A stretch of DNA of 64,000 nt from Holosporaceae bacterium (GCA_031257475.1 JAIROP010000029.1:1-64000); one strand, 5' to 3'; positions 1 to 7,590 are shown, counted from the stretch's first letter. Program-made: numbers and translations. Notes: generated from the sequence alone by a model not told the origin.

Positions 1-259
1 TTTTGTACCCAATGTTAAAAGGAATGGATGGTTGCCTGGCTCTTAGCCAGGCCAGCAAATACACAATTGTTTGTTGCTCATCGCAGGGACATATATCTTC
101 TGTTGACACTAATTCTATCCTGTCTATTCCACACTGCCGAAGATTTTCCTCCAGTTCTTTTTTTCTTTGTTGGCTGGGTAGAAGAATCGTGATTGATCCG
201 TGCTCTTTCATGAGTGCAAGGATTTGCTCCTGATATCCTTTGGGAAAGAATCCCCTCAT
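1..259 (-). CDS. Unrecognised protein, N-terminal part, cut by window edge
   Basis: An ATG at 259 overlaps the TGA of rsmG in an ATGA arrangement, and 86 codons follow without a stop before the left edge. The start reads MRGFFPKGYQEQILALMKEH, then a hydrophobic strand (ITILLP) and a charged helix (RKKELEENL). The ATGA overlap says it is translated with murA-trxA-rsmG. In many bacteria parA follows rsmG, but this start has no KGGVGKT P-loop, so it is not ParA. I cannot assign a family. The open frame and coupling make it likely to be a real gene. Confidence 0.6.
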   Translation of the reverse strand, partial: MRGFFPKGYQEQILALMKEHGSITILLPSQQRKKELEENLRQCGIDRIELVSTEDICPCDEQQTIVYLLAWLRARQPSIPFNIGYK

Positions 260-876
260 CTCACTTTTCTCCGTTTTATTTCGTTAACCAGGATGATCGG
301 CCCTTGGTTTTTCTCCCGTCCCAGAATGGTTTGACATTGAAAGTCAAAGTTTCGTCTCGCCATTGCCATTTCGCTGCTCTCCCTTGATAGAATTGTTCTG
401 CCCTTCAGGAAAACACCTCGTTTTCCCTTGGATAATTTTTCAGTTAGGTCAATCAGATGCTCCAGATCAGTGAATGCTCTTGCACAAACGATGTCCCATT
501 CCTCTTTTTCCAGATTCTCAGCTCTGGATGCTAGAAACACTGCTCGTGTGTGGGTAGCTCTGGCCACCTCCTGCAAAAATAAAATTTTTTTGTGGTTTGG
601 CTCCACACAGGTGACGGAAACATCTCCCAGCATAGCCAACAACAGTCCTGGGAAACCCGCTCCACTTCCCAGATCTATCACCTTTTTCCCCTGTACCTGG
701 GGAAGTATTCGAAGACTGTCCTGAAAGTGGCGGAGCCAGATATCGTCTATTGTTTCACGTGAAACAAGATTTACTTTTCTATTCCATTTCTTTAAAAGTT
801 CTTCGTATATTGCCAACTTGGTCTGTATTTCTGTAGAAATACTTTCAAAAGTTAGTGCTGGTGATCTATTATCCAA
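256..876 (-). CDS. rsmG: 16S rRNA (guanine-527-N7)-methyltransferase RsmG (GidB)
   Basis: RsmG methylates N7 of G527 in 16S rRNA using S-adenosylmethionine. The 206-residue protein has the family length. Family marks are the N-terminal helix ending KWNRKVNLVS, the SAM-binding loop VIDLGSGAGFPGLLLA (about residues 66-81), and CVEPNHKKILFLQEV just after it. The start is a TTG inside the end of trxA (25-base overlap); no better start lies downstream before the conserved helix, so I keep it, but it is not certain. It is the third gene of murA-trxA-rsmG and couples by ATGA to the cut gene at the left edge. Confidence 0.92.
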   Translation of the reverse strand: MDNRSPALTFESISTEIQTKLAIYEELLKKWNRKVNLVSRETIDDIWLRHFQDSLRILPQVQGKKVIDLGSGAGFPGLLLAMLGDVSVTCVEPNHKKILFLQEVARATHTRAVFLASRAENLEKEEWDIVCARAFTDLEHLIDLTEKLSKGKRGVFLKGRTILSRESSEMAMARRNFDFQCQTILGREKNQGPIILVNEIKRRKVR

Positions 877-1163
877 TCGACGATCCTGGTCTTTGCTGCG
901 ACCCCAACTGTTGCTGAAATCTTTTCGCCATTCTTAAAGATCAACAGAGATGGAATACTCATAACACCATATTGGGCTGCGACATTGGGGCTCTCATCGA
1001 TGTTTGCTTTCACGATTTCCACGTTGTGTTCCTCCGATATTTCCTCCAAAAATGGTCCGATCACCCGACAGGGCCCACACCAATCCGCACAGAAATCAAC
1101 CACAACAAAATCTTTTTTCAACACTTCTTTATCAAAATTCGCTTCATTAACAGTCTTTATCAT
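852..1163 (-). CDS. trxA: Thioredoxin
   Basis: A cytoplasmic disulfide reductase of 103 residues, the usual length of thioredoxin 1. The active site is ADWCGPCRVIGP (CGPC at about residues 30-33), and the cis-proline loop MSIPSLLIF is in place. It lies four bases after the murA stop and overlaps the start of rsmG, so the three genes are almost certainly one transcript. No thioredoxin reductase gene is seen in the window. The single domain without signal peptide separates it from the exported TlpA-like protein near 36 kb. Confidence 0.93.
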   Translation of the reverse strand: MIKTVNEANFDKEVLKKDFVVVDFCADWCGPCRVIGPFLEEISEEHNVEIVKANIDESPNVAAQYGVMSIPSLLIFKNGEKISATVGVAAKTRIVDWIIDHQH

Positions 1164-1167
1164 TGTA

Positions 1168-2442
1168 TTAACCCATCAATTCTATTTCTACTCCGCAGCC
1201 CGCAAGTTTTTCCTTTACCCTACTATAACCACGCTCCAGATGATAGGCGCGATCAACTACGCTCTCTCCATTGGCGGCCAAACCTGCCAGTACCAGGGAA
1301 AAGGACGCTCGCAGATCTGTCGCCTGTACTGTAGCTCCTGACAACGCTTTTACCCCTCGCACCTTCGCTAGTGAACCGCCTAGCTGAATGTCGGCACCCA
1401 TTTTTAAAAGTTCCGTTGCATGCATGAAGCGATTTTCCCAAATATTCTCCATTATCTGGGACTCCCCTTTGGCTAGGCATAGATAGGCCATCATTTGGGC
1501 TTGAAGATCTGTCGGATATCCAGGATGGGGGCCTGTCTCAAAATTAACAGGCACTATCTCTCCTCCGAACTTCACTCTGGTTCCATCATTTGTGTCTTCA
1601 AATACCAGCCCAGCCTGTTCCGCAGTTTTCGTGAACGCTGGAAGTAGTTCTCGGAAATTTCCTCCAACCAGATCAACACAACCTCTCGTTATCCCGGCTG
1701 CCAGGGCATAGGTTCCTGCCTCGATACGATCCGGTAATACCGTGTACGTGGTCCATTTCAGTTGCGTTACTCCCTTCACCACAATTGTATCCGTTCCTTG
1801 TCCAGAAATTTTTGCTCCCATCGCATTCAGACAGTTGGCCAAATCAACAACCTCCGGCTCCTGCGCCGCATTTCTTAATACTGTGGTTCCCTCGGCCAAT
1901 ACGGCGGCCATTAGGACATTTTCCGTACCTGTTACTGACACCAGCGGAAATGTGAAATCCATGCCACGAAGCCCACTGGGTACCGTTGCATGTACATAGC
2001 CATTCTCTAGACGTATCTTGGCCCCCAGAGCTTCCAGTCCCTTTAGATGAATATCTATGGGTCTAGCTCCTATGGCACATCCCCCCGGGAGCGAAACCTT
2101 ACACTGGGCAAATTTTGCTAGCATTGGTCCAAGGGCTAGAATCGAGGCTCTCATTTTTTTTACTATTTCATAGGGAGCTACAAAGCTATCTATGGAATCT
2201 GTTTTTATGCACACCTCCATCGCGTAACGTGATTCCTGCTTAATATGGTTGGTCGCTCCAAAGCTTGTCAGCAGACTGAGCATCGTACTCACATCCTGGA
2301 GGGGGGGCACATTCTTCAGCGTCAACCCCTCATCGGACAAAATTGCTGCCGCCAGCAAGGGGAGCGCAGCATTTTTAGCTCCGGATATTTGCACCACCCC
2401 ATCTATTTTCTGTGGACCGTGTATTTTTATTTTTGTCATCAT
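1168..2442 (-). CDS. murA: UDP-N-acetylglucosamine 1-carboxyvinyltransferase MurA
   Basis: MurA adds enolpyruvate to UDP-GlcNAc, the first committed step of peptidoglycan synthesis. The 424 residues match the family. Visible marks are SGAKNAALPLL near the N terminus and the catalytic loop PGGCAIGARP, whose Cys122 attacks phosphoenolpyruvate and is the fosfomycin target. Cys rather than Asp at this position predicts fosfomycin sensitivity. It leads the minus-strand set murA-trxA-rsmG and has a clear sigma70-like promoter just upstream. Together with the D-Ala-D-Ala carboxypeptidase at 39 kb it shows the organism still makes a cell wall. The start could be the ATG at 2442 or the next one at 2439. 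Confidence 0.96.
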   Translation of the reverse strand: MMTKIKIHGPQKIDGVVQISGAKNAALPLLAAAILSDEGLTLKNVPPLQDVSTMLSLLTSFGATNHIKQESRYAMEVCIKTDSIDSFVAPYEIVKKMRASILALGPMLAKFAQCKVSLPGGCAIGARPIDIHLKGLEALGAKIRLENGYVHATVPSGLRGMDFTFPLVSVTGTENVLMAAVLAEGTTVLRNAAQEPEVVDLANCLNAMGAKISGQGTDTIVVKGVTQLKWTTYTVLPDRIEAGTYALAAGITRGCVDLVGGNFRELLPAFTKTAEQAGLVFEDTNDGTRVKFGGEIVPVNFETGPHPGYPTDLQAQMMAYLCLAKGESQIMENIWENRFMHATELLKMGADIQLGGSLAKVRGVKALSGATVQATDLRASFSLVLAGLAANGESVVDRAYHLERGYSRVKEKLAGCGVEIELMG

Positions 2443-2465
2443 TTTCGCACCTGGACAACTCGAAG

Positions 2466-2494
2466 AGCATACTATAATCCTTGTGATAATTCAA
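2466..2494 (-). promoter_or_regulatory. Sigma70-like promoter of the murA operon
   Basis: On the minus strand, TTGAAT (2494-2489) and TATGCT (2471-2466) are separated by exactly 17 bases. The predicted start of transcription would lie about 17 bases upstream of the murA ATG. Confidence 0.5.
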
Positions 2495-2603
2495 CGCTTG
2501 CTTTGCGTATAGGTATGTATTCTGTCGTCTCTTTGCCCTCTGCTATAACCATTCCAAAATTATGATCTCCCTCCGATTGTAACAGGATATATATATATAT
2601 CAC
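2472..2603 (-). other. Short open frame upstream of murA, possible gene remnant
   Basis: From a GTG at 2603 a 43-codon frame runs to a TAG at 2474-2472. Its middle reads GDHNFGMVIAEGKETTEYIP, which looks protein-like rather than random. There is no convincing ribosome binding site. The frame also stays open upstream toward the end of the 144-bp repeat at 2642-2785, so it could be the 3' end of a gene broken by that repeat. The murA promoter overlaps its end. It may equally be chance. Confidence 0.2.
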
Positions 2604-2641
2604 TTGTAAATAAAACTTGTGTTGATTGTTTACATGATAAT

Positions 2642-2785
2642 AGACTTCTTTCGAAACATACTCTCTTCTGGTAATTCCTGCGTCACTCCGATGCTCGGAT
2701 CCTCATATACCACATGTACACTGCGGTCCTGCTCTTCGTCTGCTCCTAAAAATTCCTCAAGATATCTCTGTTTCGAAAGAAGTCT
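2642..2785 (-). repeat. 144-bp palindromic repeat, copy 1
   Basis: The ends are perfect 16-base inverted repeats: AGACTTCTTTCGAAAC at 2642-2657 and its complement at 2770-2785. A second copy of exactly the same length lies at 42486-42629. The two align without gaps and share blocks such as GGTAATT, GCTCGGATC, CTGCGGTCCTGC and GCTCCTAAAAATTC. Read on the minus strand the 48 codons are fully open, with the pattern EEFLGA-x3-QDR-x-V, DPS-x-G-x-TQ, LPE and a final FRKKS. This resembles the palindromic elements of Rickettsia and Wolbachia in size and style; the kinship is inference. Confidence 0.85.
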
Positions 2786-2832
2786 GATGTTGATTAATGA
2801 TGAGTTGGACGTTATATGTAAACCTATAGGCA

Positions 2833-3447
2833 ATGCGGGGACGGCAGACTACAAATCTGAACGTTGGAAGTCCTTTGTTTGAGAGTTTTATTCATTCCTA
2901 CGGGTACTATGCGGTCTTTCTGTTCTCCTGCATAGAGGGGGAAATTGCCGTGCTGACGGCTGGATTTCTATGCCATCGAGGAATGATGGCTCTCGAGTGG
3001 GTGATGTTTTTCGCATTTCTGGGCACGTTTATTACCGAGCAGTGCCTGTTTTTTGTCGGAAGAACCTATGGGACCAGACTGCTGGAGCAGCATCCACGCC
3101 TTTCACAAAAAGCATCCAATGCAATCGCGTTTTTGCGAAAATACAACACTGTTTTCATATTTGGTTCTCGCTTTGTATATGGAATCCGGAACATCAGTCC
3201 GATGATTATCGGCATGGCTAAGATAACTCCTCTGCGATTTTCTTCGCTGAACGTTCCCGCTGCTATAATTTGGTCCGTACTGGTAGCCGGGGCCGGATAT
3301 GTTTTTGCGGACATTCTGGAATCTGTGAAGGCAAACATGCAATACCTGCAGCTGGTGGCTTTGGCGCTTCTTCTCCTGGGCGTCGTCGGATATTTTCTGC
3401 TGTGGAAAAAACGGGATCGAACTAGACCCGAGGACAAAAATGAGTAG
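2833..3447 (+). CDS. DedA-family (SNARE-associated/VTT domain) membrane protein
   Basis: An inner-membrane protein of up to 204 residues. DedA-family members are thought to move or flip lipids such as undecaprenyl phosphate or phosphatidylethanolamine. Several hydrophobic segments surround family marks: the acidic stretch FLFSCIEGEIAVLTAGFL, then FVGRTYGTRLL and the loop FIFGSRFVYGIRNISPMIIGMAKITPLRF (read as shorter blocks), in which Arg and Gly positions are typical. The ATG at 2833 is the longest start, but a TTG at 2875 has GGAAG upstream and would begin at the conserved helix MFESFIHSYGYY. The last 26 bases overlap the end of convergent hisS. Confidence 0.85.
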   Translation: MRGRQTTNLNVGSPLFESFIHSYGYYAVFLFSCIEGEIAVLTAGFLCHRGMMALEWVMFFAFLGTFITEQCLFFVGRTYGTRLLEQHPRLSQKASNAIAFLRKYNTVFIFGSRFVYGIRNISPMIIGMAKITPLRFSSLNVPAAIIWSVLVAGAGYVFADILESVKANMQYLQLVALALLLLGVVGYFLLWKKRDRTRPEDKNE

Positions 3448-4807
3448 TAAAATGGGAATCCGGGTGAATCAGCTCCAGAAATTCGTTACCGAAGTATTCG
3501 GTGCTAACCAATAGTTGGTCATGGGTCTTTAGATTGCGAAGTATGGCCTTGTTCTCCAGCAATTCAACGTCGTTGGCGATTATTACGAAACGATACCCCT
3601 TTTTACTGGCATAGGTCAGCTGCGCGCCAAGGCTTTTATTATGCAGATAGGTCTCGGTTTTCACACCAACTCTTCGTAGTTTACTCGCAATTTTCATGTA
3701 GCAACCTATAAGTTCGCGATTCTGAACCGTTACCAGAATCTGCCCCGGAGACAATCTATCTGTTGGTAATATCCCCTTTTCGATAAGTTTAGGAACCAAT
3801 CGGGAAACTCCAATGGTGCCGCCAACACCGGGAAAGGTTTTGTCGGATTGGTCAGATAGCGTCTTCGTTAGATCCTCATAGCGGCCACCTCCTGCGATGC
3901 TTCCTAGGTCGTTTAGATTCTCGTCAAATGTCGTTTCAAAGATTATTCCTGTGTAGTAGGCCAGGCCACGCGCAAGCCGCGTGGAAATTTTTACCAAATT
4001 CTCCTCAAGACCCAGCTTTTTCAAAATCTGCAAAACGGTGGACAACTCCTGTACACCTTGCTCATATTCCTCTCCGAGGTTAAGACTCTTCAACCAACGC
4101 AGCACGTCGGAATTGCGTCCCCTTTTTTCTGCATTTAGGAAAATCTTGAGCTTCCCAAGGTTTTCCGGAGCGGCCAACAATGGCTTTACAGATTCCTCAA
4201 ATTCCTCCACGGAAATCTTATCTGCTTTGTCCATAAGCCGTACTATTTCCACTACATATTCCTCCAATGCAATTGTTTTTATAAAACCAGATAGAATTTT
4301 TCTGTTATTCAATTTGGTGTGAAAGCTTGGAACTTTTAGAGATAGCAACACCTCGGAAATTAGCGCCACTATCTCCGCATCATGCTCCACGGAAAGCTCC
4401 CTAGAGCCCAGGATGTCAATATCACATTGATAAAATTGCCGATATCGACCATGCTGAGACCTCTCTCCGCGCCAGACCGGGGAAATCTGATACCTTTTGT
4501 GCGGGAATATCAATTGCCCATGATTTTCCACCACATATCTAGCCAGAGGAACCGTTAGATCGAACCTCAAACCGAGATCTTTTTTACTATCCTCGTCGGC
4601 AATTCGGTAGAGACCATATATTTCATTATCATTTCCCTTGGCTAGGAGGGTGCTGATGCGCTCCACGGCTGGCGTGTCCATCGGGACAAAACCGTACAGC
4701 TCAAAGTGCTCACGTATAGTATCAATTACTCCATTGAAAGCTATCTGCTCATTGGGCAAAAATTCCGGGAATCCCGAAATACTACTCTTCATAAGACCAT
4801 TTCCCAC
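3422..4807 (-). CDS. hisS: Histidyl-tRNA synthetase, non-canonical subtype
   Basis: This class II synthetase charges tRNA-His. All catalytic blocks are visible: LGLRFDLTVPLARYV, motif 2 (PVWRGERSQHGRYRQFYQCDIDILG in overlapping blocks), the ARGLAYYTGIIFE loop with the catalytic Arg, GSIAGGGRYEDL, and a C-terminal anticodon-binding domain. Motif 2 ends FYQCDID, as in eukaryotic and some bacterial HisRS, not the FHQ-x-G form of Escherichia coli. The usual RGLDYY reads RGLAYY. This suggests the divergent HisRS type found in some alphaproteobacteria or acquired by transfer. The start is GTG 4807, or ATG 4792 which has GGGA upstream. It is convergent with dedA. Confidence 0.93.
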   Translation of the reverse strand: MGNGLMKSSISGFPEFLPNEQIAFNGVIDTIREHFELYGFVPMDTPAVERISTLLAKGNDNEIYGLYRIADEDSKKDLGLRFDLTVPLARYVVENHGQLIFPHKRYQISPVWRGERSQHGRYRQFYQCDIDILGSRELSVEHDAEIVALISEVLLSLKVPSFHTKLNNRKILSGFIKTIALEEYVVEIVRLMDKADKISVEEFEESVKPLLAAPENLGKLKIFLNAEKRGRNSDVLRWLKSLNLGEEYEQGVQELSTVLQILKKLGLEENLVKISTRLARGLAYYTGIIFETTFDENLNDLGSIAGGGRYEDLTKTLSDQSDKTFPGVGGTIGVSRLVPKLIEKGILPTDRLSPGQILVTVQNRELIGCYMKIASKLRRVGVKTETYLHNKSLGAQLTYASKKGYRFVIIANDVELLENKAILRNLKTHDQLLVSTEYFGNEFLELIHPDSHFTTHFCPRV

Positions 4808-5193
4808 TCACTCAATAAATGTGACTCCACTATGCCTGATGATATACAAAAAGAATAAATAAAACACCAAATTTTTCAGAGACCGTTGCCTAATGTAATT
4901 TTTCTTGTAAGAACAGGGAAGAACGCAGTGCAGGACTGCTGTATGAGGGGTGTTTGCAAACCGCTTTTTCCTGTATTTTGGTCGTCGGATCCTCAGGTAT
5001 AGAGAGTACTCTGCGGTCCTGGGTTCAGTTCCTCCTGAAAAATCCACGAAAAAGCCTGGTTATAAACAATCTCTACTCTCTGTATATGAAAGTTTCACGC
5101 CGTGGATCTAACAAAGCAGATTTCAAGAAAATTACATCAGACAACCATCTCTCCTGGCCAGGACGCGATGATTGCTGGAATCTCTCCACACAG
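4808..5193. other. Intergenic region between hscB and hisS
   Basis: This 386-base stretch has no credible gene. Its middle (about 4896-5060) is a degenerate palindromic repeat described separately. Bases 5061-5193 show nothing recognisable: no T-box, no tRNA and no clear terminator. Confidence 0.6.
4896..5060. repeat. Degenerate relative of the 144-bp repeat
   Basis: The block CTCTGCGGTCCTG and its flanks (GGATCCTCA before it, TCCTCCTGAAAAATCC after it) match the core of the two 144-bp repeats. The 16-base ends are absent; weaker arms AACCGCTTTTTC (from about 4958) and GAAAAAGCCTGGTT (to about 5060) take their place. The left part (4896-4950) carries an imperfect inverted copy of the core (GAACGCAG..CAGGACTGC), so the whole stretch could fold into a long hairpin. 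The frame conserved in the other copies is broken here. Confidence 0.5.
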
Positions 5194-5631
5194 TCAGCTG
5201 TGTATATTTTCCAGAAAAGAATTCATAAAACGCAGTCGACTGTATATCCTTTGGAAATATTCCAAATTATCCTCGCTTACTTCAAGTATTTTAAATAACT
5301 CCGCCATGCGTACAGATAGTTCTCGGTGGAATTCTTCCTGCTCTTTCTTCTTTGACAGCGCCTCATACTTTTCTCGCAAGGCAAACCCTTCTATTGTGAA
5401 TGCGGGATCCAATTTGTCCTCGTATTTTCCCTGGATCTCCAGAATGTATTGTGCCCTCTCTAGTGGATCCCTAAGGGTTCTGTATGCCTCGTTCAGCAGC
5501 GCAGACTCCGCCGAGTCTTCCCCGTTAATATCCGGATGAACAAACGCCTGTTTTTGCAAATAGCTTCGCAGCATAGCATTCTCATCGATTTTATAACCTA
5601 CCGGAATCCCAAGGATCTCGAAATAGTTCAT
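5194..5631 (-). CDS. hscB: Fe-S cluster co-chaperone HscB
   Basis: HscB is the J-domain partner of the chaperone HscA; it delivers the scaffold IscU so that its cluster can be released. The N-terminal J domain (to about residue 75) has the HPD tripeptide in QAFVHPDIN, followed by LLNEAYRTLRDPLERAQYIL, the standard HscB pattern. The C-terminal helical domain for IscU binding is present. At 145 residues it is somewhat short of the usual 165-175. It closes the iscS-iscU-iscA-hscB cluster, 14 bases after iscA. The partner genes hscA and fdx do not follow; a gap and then hisS come next. Confidence 0.88.
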   Translation of the reverse strand: MNYFEILGIPVGYKIDENAMLRSYLQKQAFVHPDINGEDSAESALLNEAYRTLRDPLERAQYILEIQGKYEDKLDPAFTIEGFALREKYEALSKKKEQEEFHRELSVRMAELFKILEVSEDNLEYFQRIYSRLRFMNSFLENIHS

Positions 5632-5645
5632 AACTCAACGCTGAA

Positions 5646-6038
5646 CTAAAAACAGCAGCAACTTCCGCATTCCCGGTCGTCTCCTGTCCCCTCATTTGTT
5701 GAACAAAACGATTTGCCGCAGCCACAACAGGATTGGGCGTTTGGGTTATTAAAAACCAGGTTTCCACCCATCGGACCTGTTACATAATCCATGGTCATGC
5801 CGGCGATGAATATTGCCGCCCGAGCTGCTATGTATATGTTGATTCCTCTCTCCTGTACGAGAATATCTCCAGAATCCTCCACCTCTTCCTTCTCTTTCAC
5901 AAAATCCACTTCATAGGTCAGCCCTTGGCATCCTCCCGGGACAACGTTGAGCCTCACTCCATGGCAGTTTTCTTTTTCCACTGATTTTTTTAAAAAATCA
6001 ATCGCTGCTTCAGTAATATTAATTAATTTTTCTTCCAT
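5646..6038 (-). CDS. iscA: IscA-type (HesB/YadR) Fe-S assembly protein with Cys-rich tail
   Basis: An A-type carrier that takes up iron or Fe-S clusters and hands them to apoproteins. The family cysteines are present in VPGGCQGLTYEVDF and in the C-terminal CCGCGKSF. Normally the protein ends soon after that motif (about 107 residues). Here about 20 further residues follow, ending RECGSCCCF, so the last 30 residues hold nine cysteines including those of the motif. No such tail is usual in the family. The frame is clean and the stop is followed 14 bases later by hscB. It starts three bases after iscU. Confidence 0.88.
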   Translation of the reverse strand: MEEKLINITEAAIDFLKKSVEKENCHGVRLNVVPGGCQGLTYEVDFVKEKEEVEDSGDILVQERGINIYIAARAAIFIAGMTMDYVTGPMGGNLVFNNPNAQSCCGCGKSFCSTNEGTGDDRECGSCCCF

Positions 6039-6041
6039 TTT

Positions 6042-6425
6042 TTATATCCCATTCTTTTCTTTGTAATTTTTTATGGCTCCACTGACTGCTTCCTCAGCCA
6101 ACACAGAACAATGAGCTTTTACAGGGGGCAACGACAAATATTCTGCCACATCCTGATTTCTGATCCCGCAAGCGTCTGCCAGGTTTTTTCCCTGTATCCA
6201 CTCTGTAATCAAAGAACTTGAGGCAATCGCAGCTCCACACCCAAATGCTTTAAACTTTGCCTCTGATATTTTCCCTCTTTCATCAACTTTTATCTGCAGC
6301 TTGATCACATCTCCGCAGCTTGGAGCTCCAACTACTGCTGTTCCAACGTTTTTGTCGTTATCATCAAGGCCACCGACATTTTGTGGATTATTGTAGCGTT
6401 CCATCACCTTTTCAGAGTATTCCAT
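6042..6425 (-). CDS. iscU: Fe-S cluster scaffold protein IscU
   Basis: IscU is the platform on which IscS-derived sulfur and iron form [2Fe-2S] clusters. The three ligand cysteines are in GAPSCGDVIKLQ, AFGCGAAIASSSL and KAHCSVLAEEA. The HscA recognition motif LPPVK is intact just before the third Cys, which implies that an HscA chaperone still exists elsewhere in the genome. The length of 127 residues is typical. It lies ten bases after iscS and three before iscA in one minus-strand operon. Confidence 0.96.
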   Translation of the reverse strand: MEYSEKVMERYNNPQNVGGLDDNDKNVGTAVVGAPSCGDVIKLQIKVDERGKISEAKFKAFGCGAAIASSSLITEWIQGKNLADACGIRNQDVAEYLSLPPVKAHCSVLAEEAVSGAIKNYKEKNGI

Positions 6426-6435
6426 CCCTCCCCTC

Positions 6436-7590
6436 CTACCAAAGCGGACTCATTTCCCGCAGCTTATTTACTACCTCTACGATTTGGTTCGCCGCATATG
6501 CTACCTCCTCATTGGTTGTGAATCTTCCAAATCCTATGCGTAGAGATGAATGTGCCAGATCATCACGGATCGACATGGCCTTTAAAACATAGGATGGTTC
6601 TAGGATTTCGGAGGTGCAGGCCGACCCGGACGAAATGCAAATTCCTGGTATGCCGAGCATTATGGATTCTCCCTCCACGCCATCAAAACTCAAATTAACG
6701 CAACCGGGGATGTGGTGCTCTACATCTCCATTCAGGTAAACTTTTTTCAAATTATCGAAGATAGTTTTCAGAAAACATTCTCGAAATTCTGTTAATCGCG
6801 CCTGTTCGTTTTCCATCTCTTGACCGGCGATCTCGCAGGCTTTTCCCAATCCCACACAGAGCGGCGTTGGAAGAGTTCCCGAGCGCATACCTCTCTCCTG
6901 ACCACCTCCAAACAGTACTGGCGATAGACGAACACGTGGCTTTAGTTGCACATACAATGCTCCAATTCCTTTTGGACCGTAGATCTTATGCCCAGAAATA
7001 CTCATCAAATCTGTCCTCGATGCCTCTACTGTTATTTTCCCTACTGCCTGGGCTGCATCGGTATGGAAAAGCACTCCCTTCTGTCTACATATATCACTGA
7101 TCTCTTCTATCGGCTGTATCGTGCCCACCTCATTGTTCACAGTCATGACCGAAACCAGAATGGCTCGATCATTTACGGATTCCTCGAGCAACCGAAGATC
7201 AACAACTCCTTTCTTGGAAACCGGAATTTTTATGATTTCGAATCCCTCTCGTTCCAATGCATAGCCAGTCTCCAGAACACATTTGTGCTCTATCTCACTG
7301 ATGACGATCCTCTTGCCCTTGGCTCTGTGAAAACGTGCCACTCCCTGTAGGGCCAGATTATTCGCCTCCGTCGCTCCGGATGTGAATATTATTTCTTTAG
7401 GATCTGTCGCTCCAATGAGCTCTGCCACCTGGCTCCTCGCTTTCTCTATGGCCTCCTTCGCCCTTCTCCCCATTGCATGATTCACTGAGTGGGGATTGCC
7501 AAACTCTTCGTTAAAATACGGTAACATCTCATCAACTACCCTGCTATCGCATGGCGTTGTGGCTTGATAATCCAAATATATTTCACTCAT
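6436..7590 (-). CDS. iscS: Cysteine desulfurase IscS
   Basis: This PLP enzyme takes sulfur from cysteine and passes it to IscU and to tRNA thiolation. The 384-residue sequence shows the start YLDYQATTP, the PLP lysine in SGHKIYGPKG, and the mobile-loop catalytic cysteine in SGSACTSEIL, which has the long loop typical of the IscS/NifS group rather than SufS. The C terminus is shorter than in E. coli IscS (404 residues). No iscR repressor precedes it; thrS lies 50 bases upstream on the same strand, so co-transcription from the thrS side is possible. Confidence 0.95.
   Translation of the reverse strand: MSEIYLDYQATTPCDSRVVDEMLPYFNEEFGNPHSVNHAMGRRAKEAIEKARSQVAELIGATDPKEIIFTSGATEANNLALQGVARFHRAKGKRIVISEIEHKCVLETGYALEREGFEIIKIPVSKKGVVDLRLLEESVNDRAILVSVMTVNNEVGTIQPIEEISDICRQKGVLFHTDAAQAVGKITVEASRTDLMSISGHKIYGPKGIGALYVQLKPRVRLSPVLFGGGQERGMRSGTLPTPLCVGLGKACEIAGQEMENEQARLTEFRECFLKTIFDNLKKVYLNGDVEHHIPGCVNLSFDGVEGESIMLGIPGICISSGSACTSEILEPSYVLKAMSIRDDLAHSSLRIGFGRFTTNEEVAYAANQIVEVVNKLREMSPLW

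Larger units (their letters stand above)
2443..2832. other. Intergenic region between murA and dedA
   Basis: This 390-base gap between divergent genes holds the murA promoter (2466-2494), the doubtful short frame above, a 14-base AT dinucleotide run (2587-2600) and one full 144-bp palindromic repeat (2642-2785). Nothing else was recognised. Confidence 0.6.

Noticed and set aside
2587-2600. AT dinucleotide run as a regulatory microsatellite
   Set aside because: It is 14 bases long, lies about 145 bases from the murA start and is upstream of the better promoter; no link to expression can be shown.
4808-5047. 79-residue minus-strand frame between hisS and hscB
   Set aside because: It is formed by the degenerate palindromic repeat, has no ribosome binding site and no protein-like pattern.
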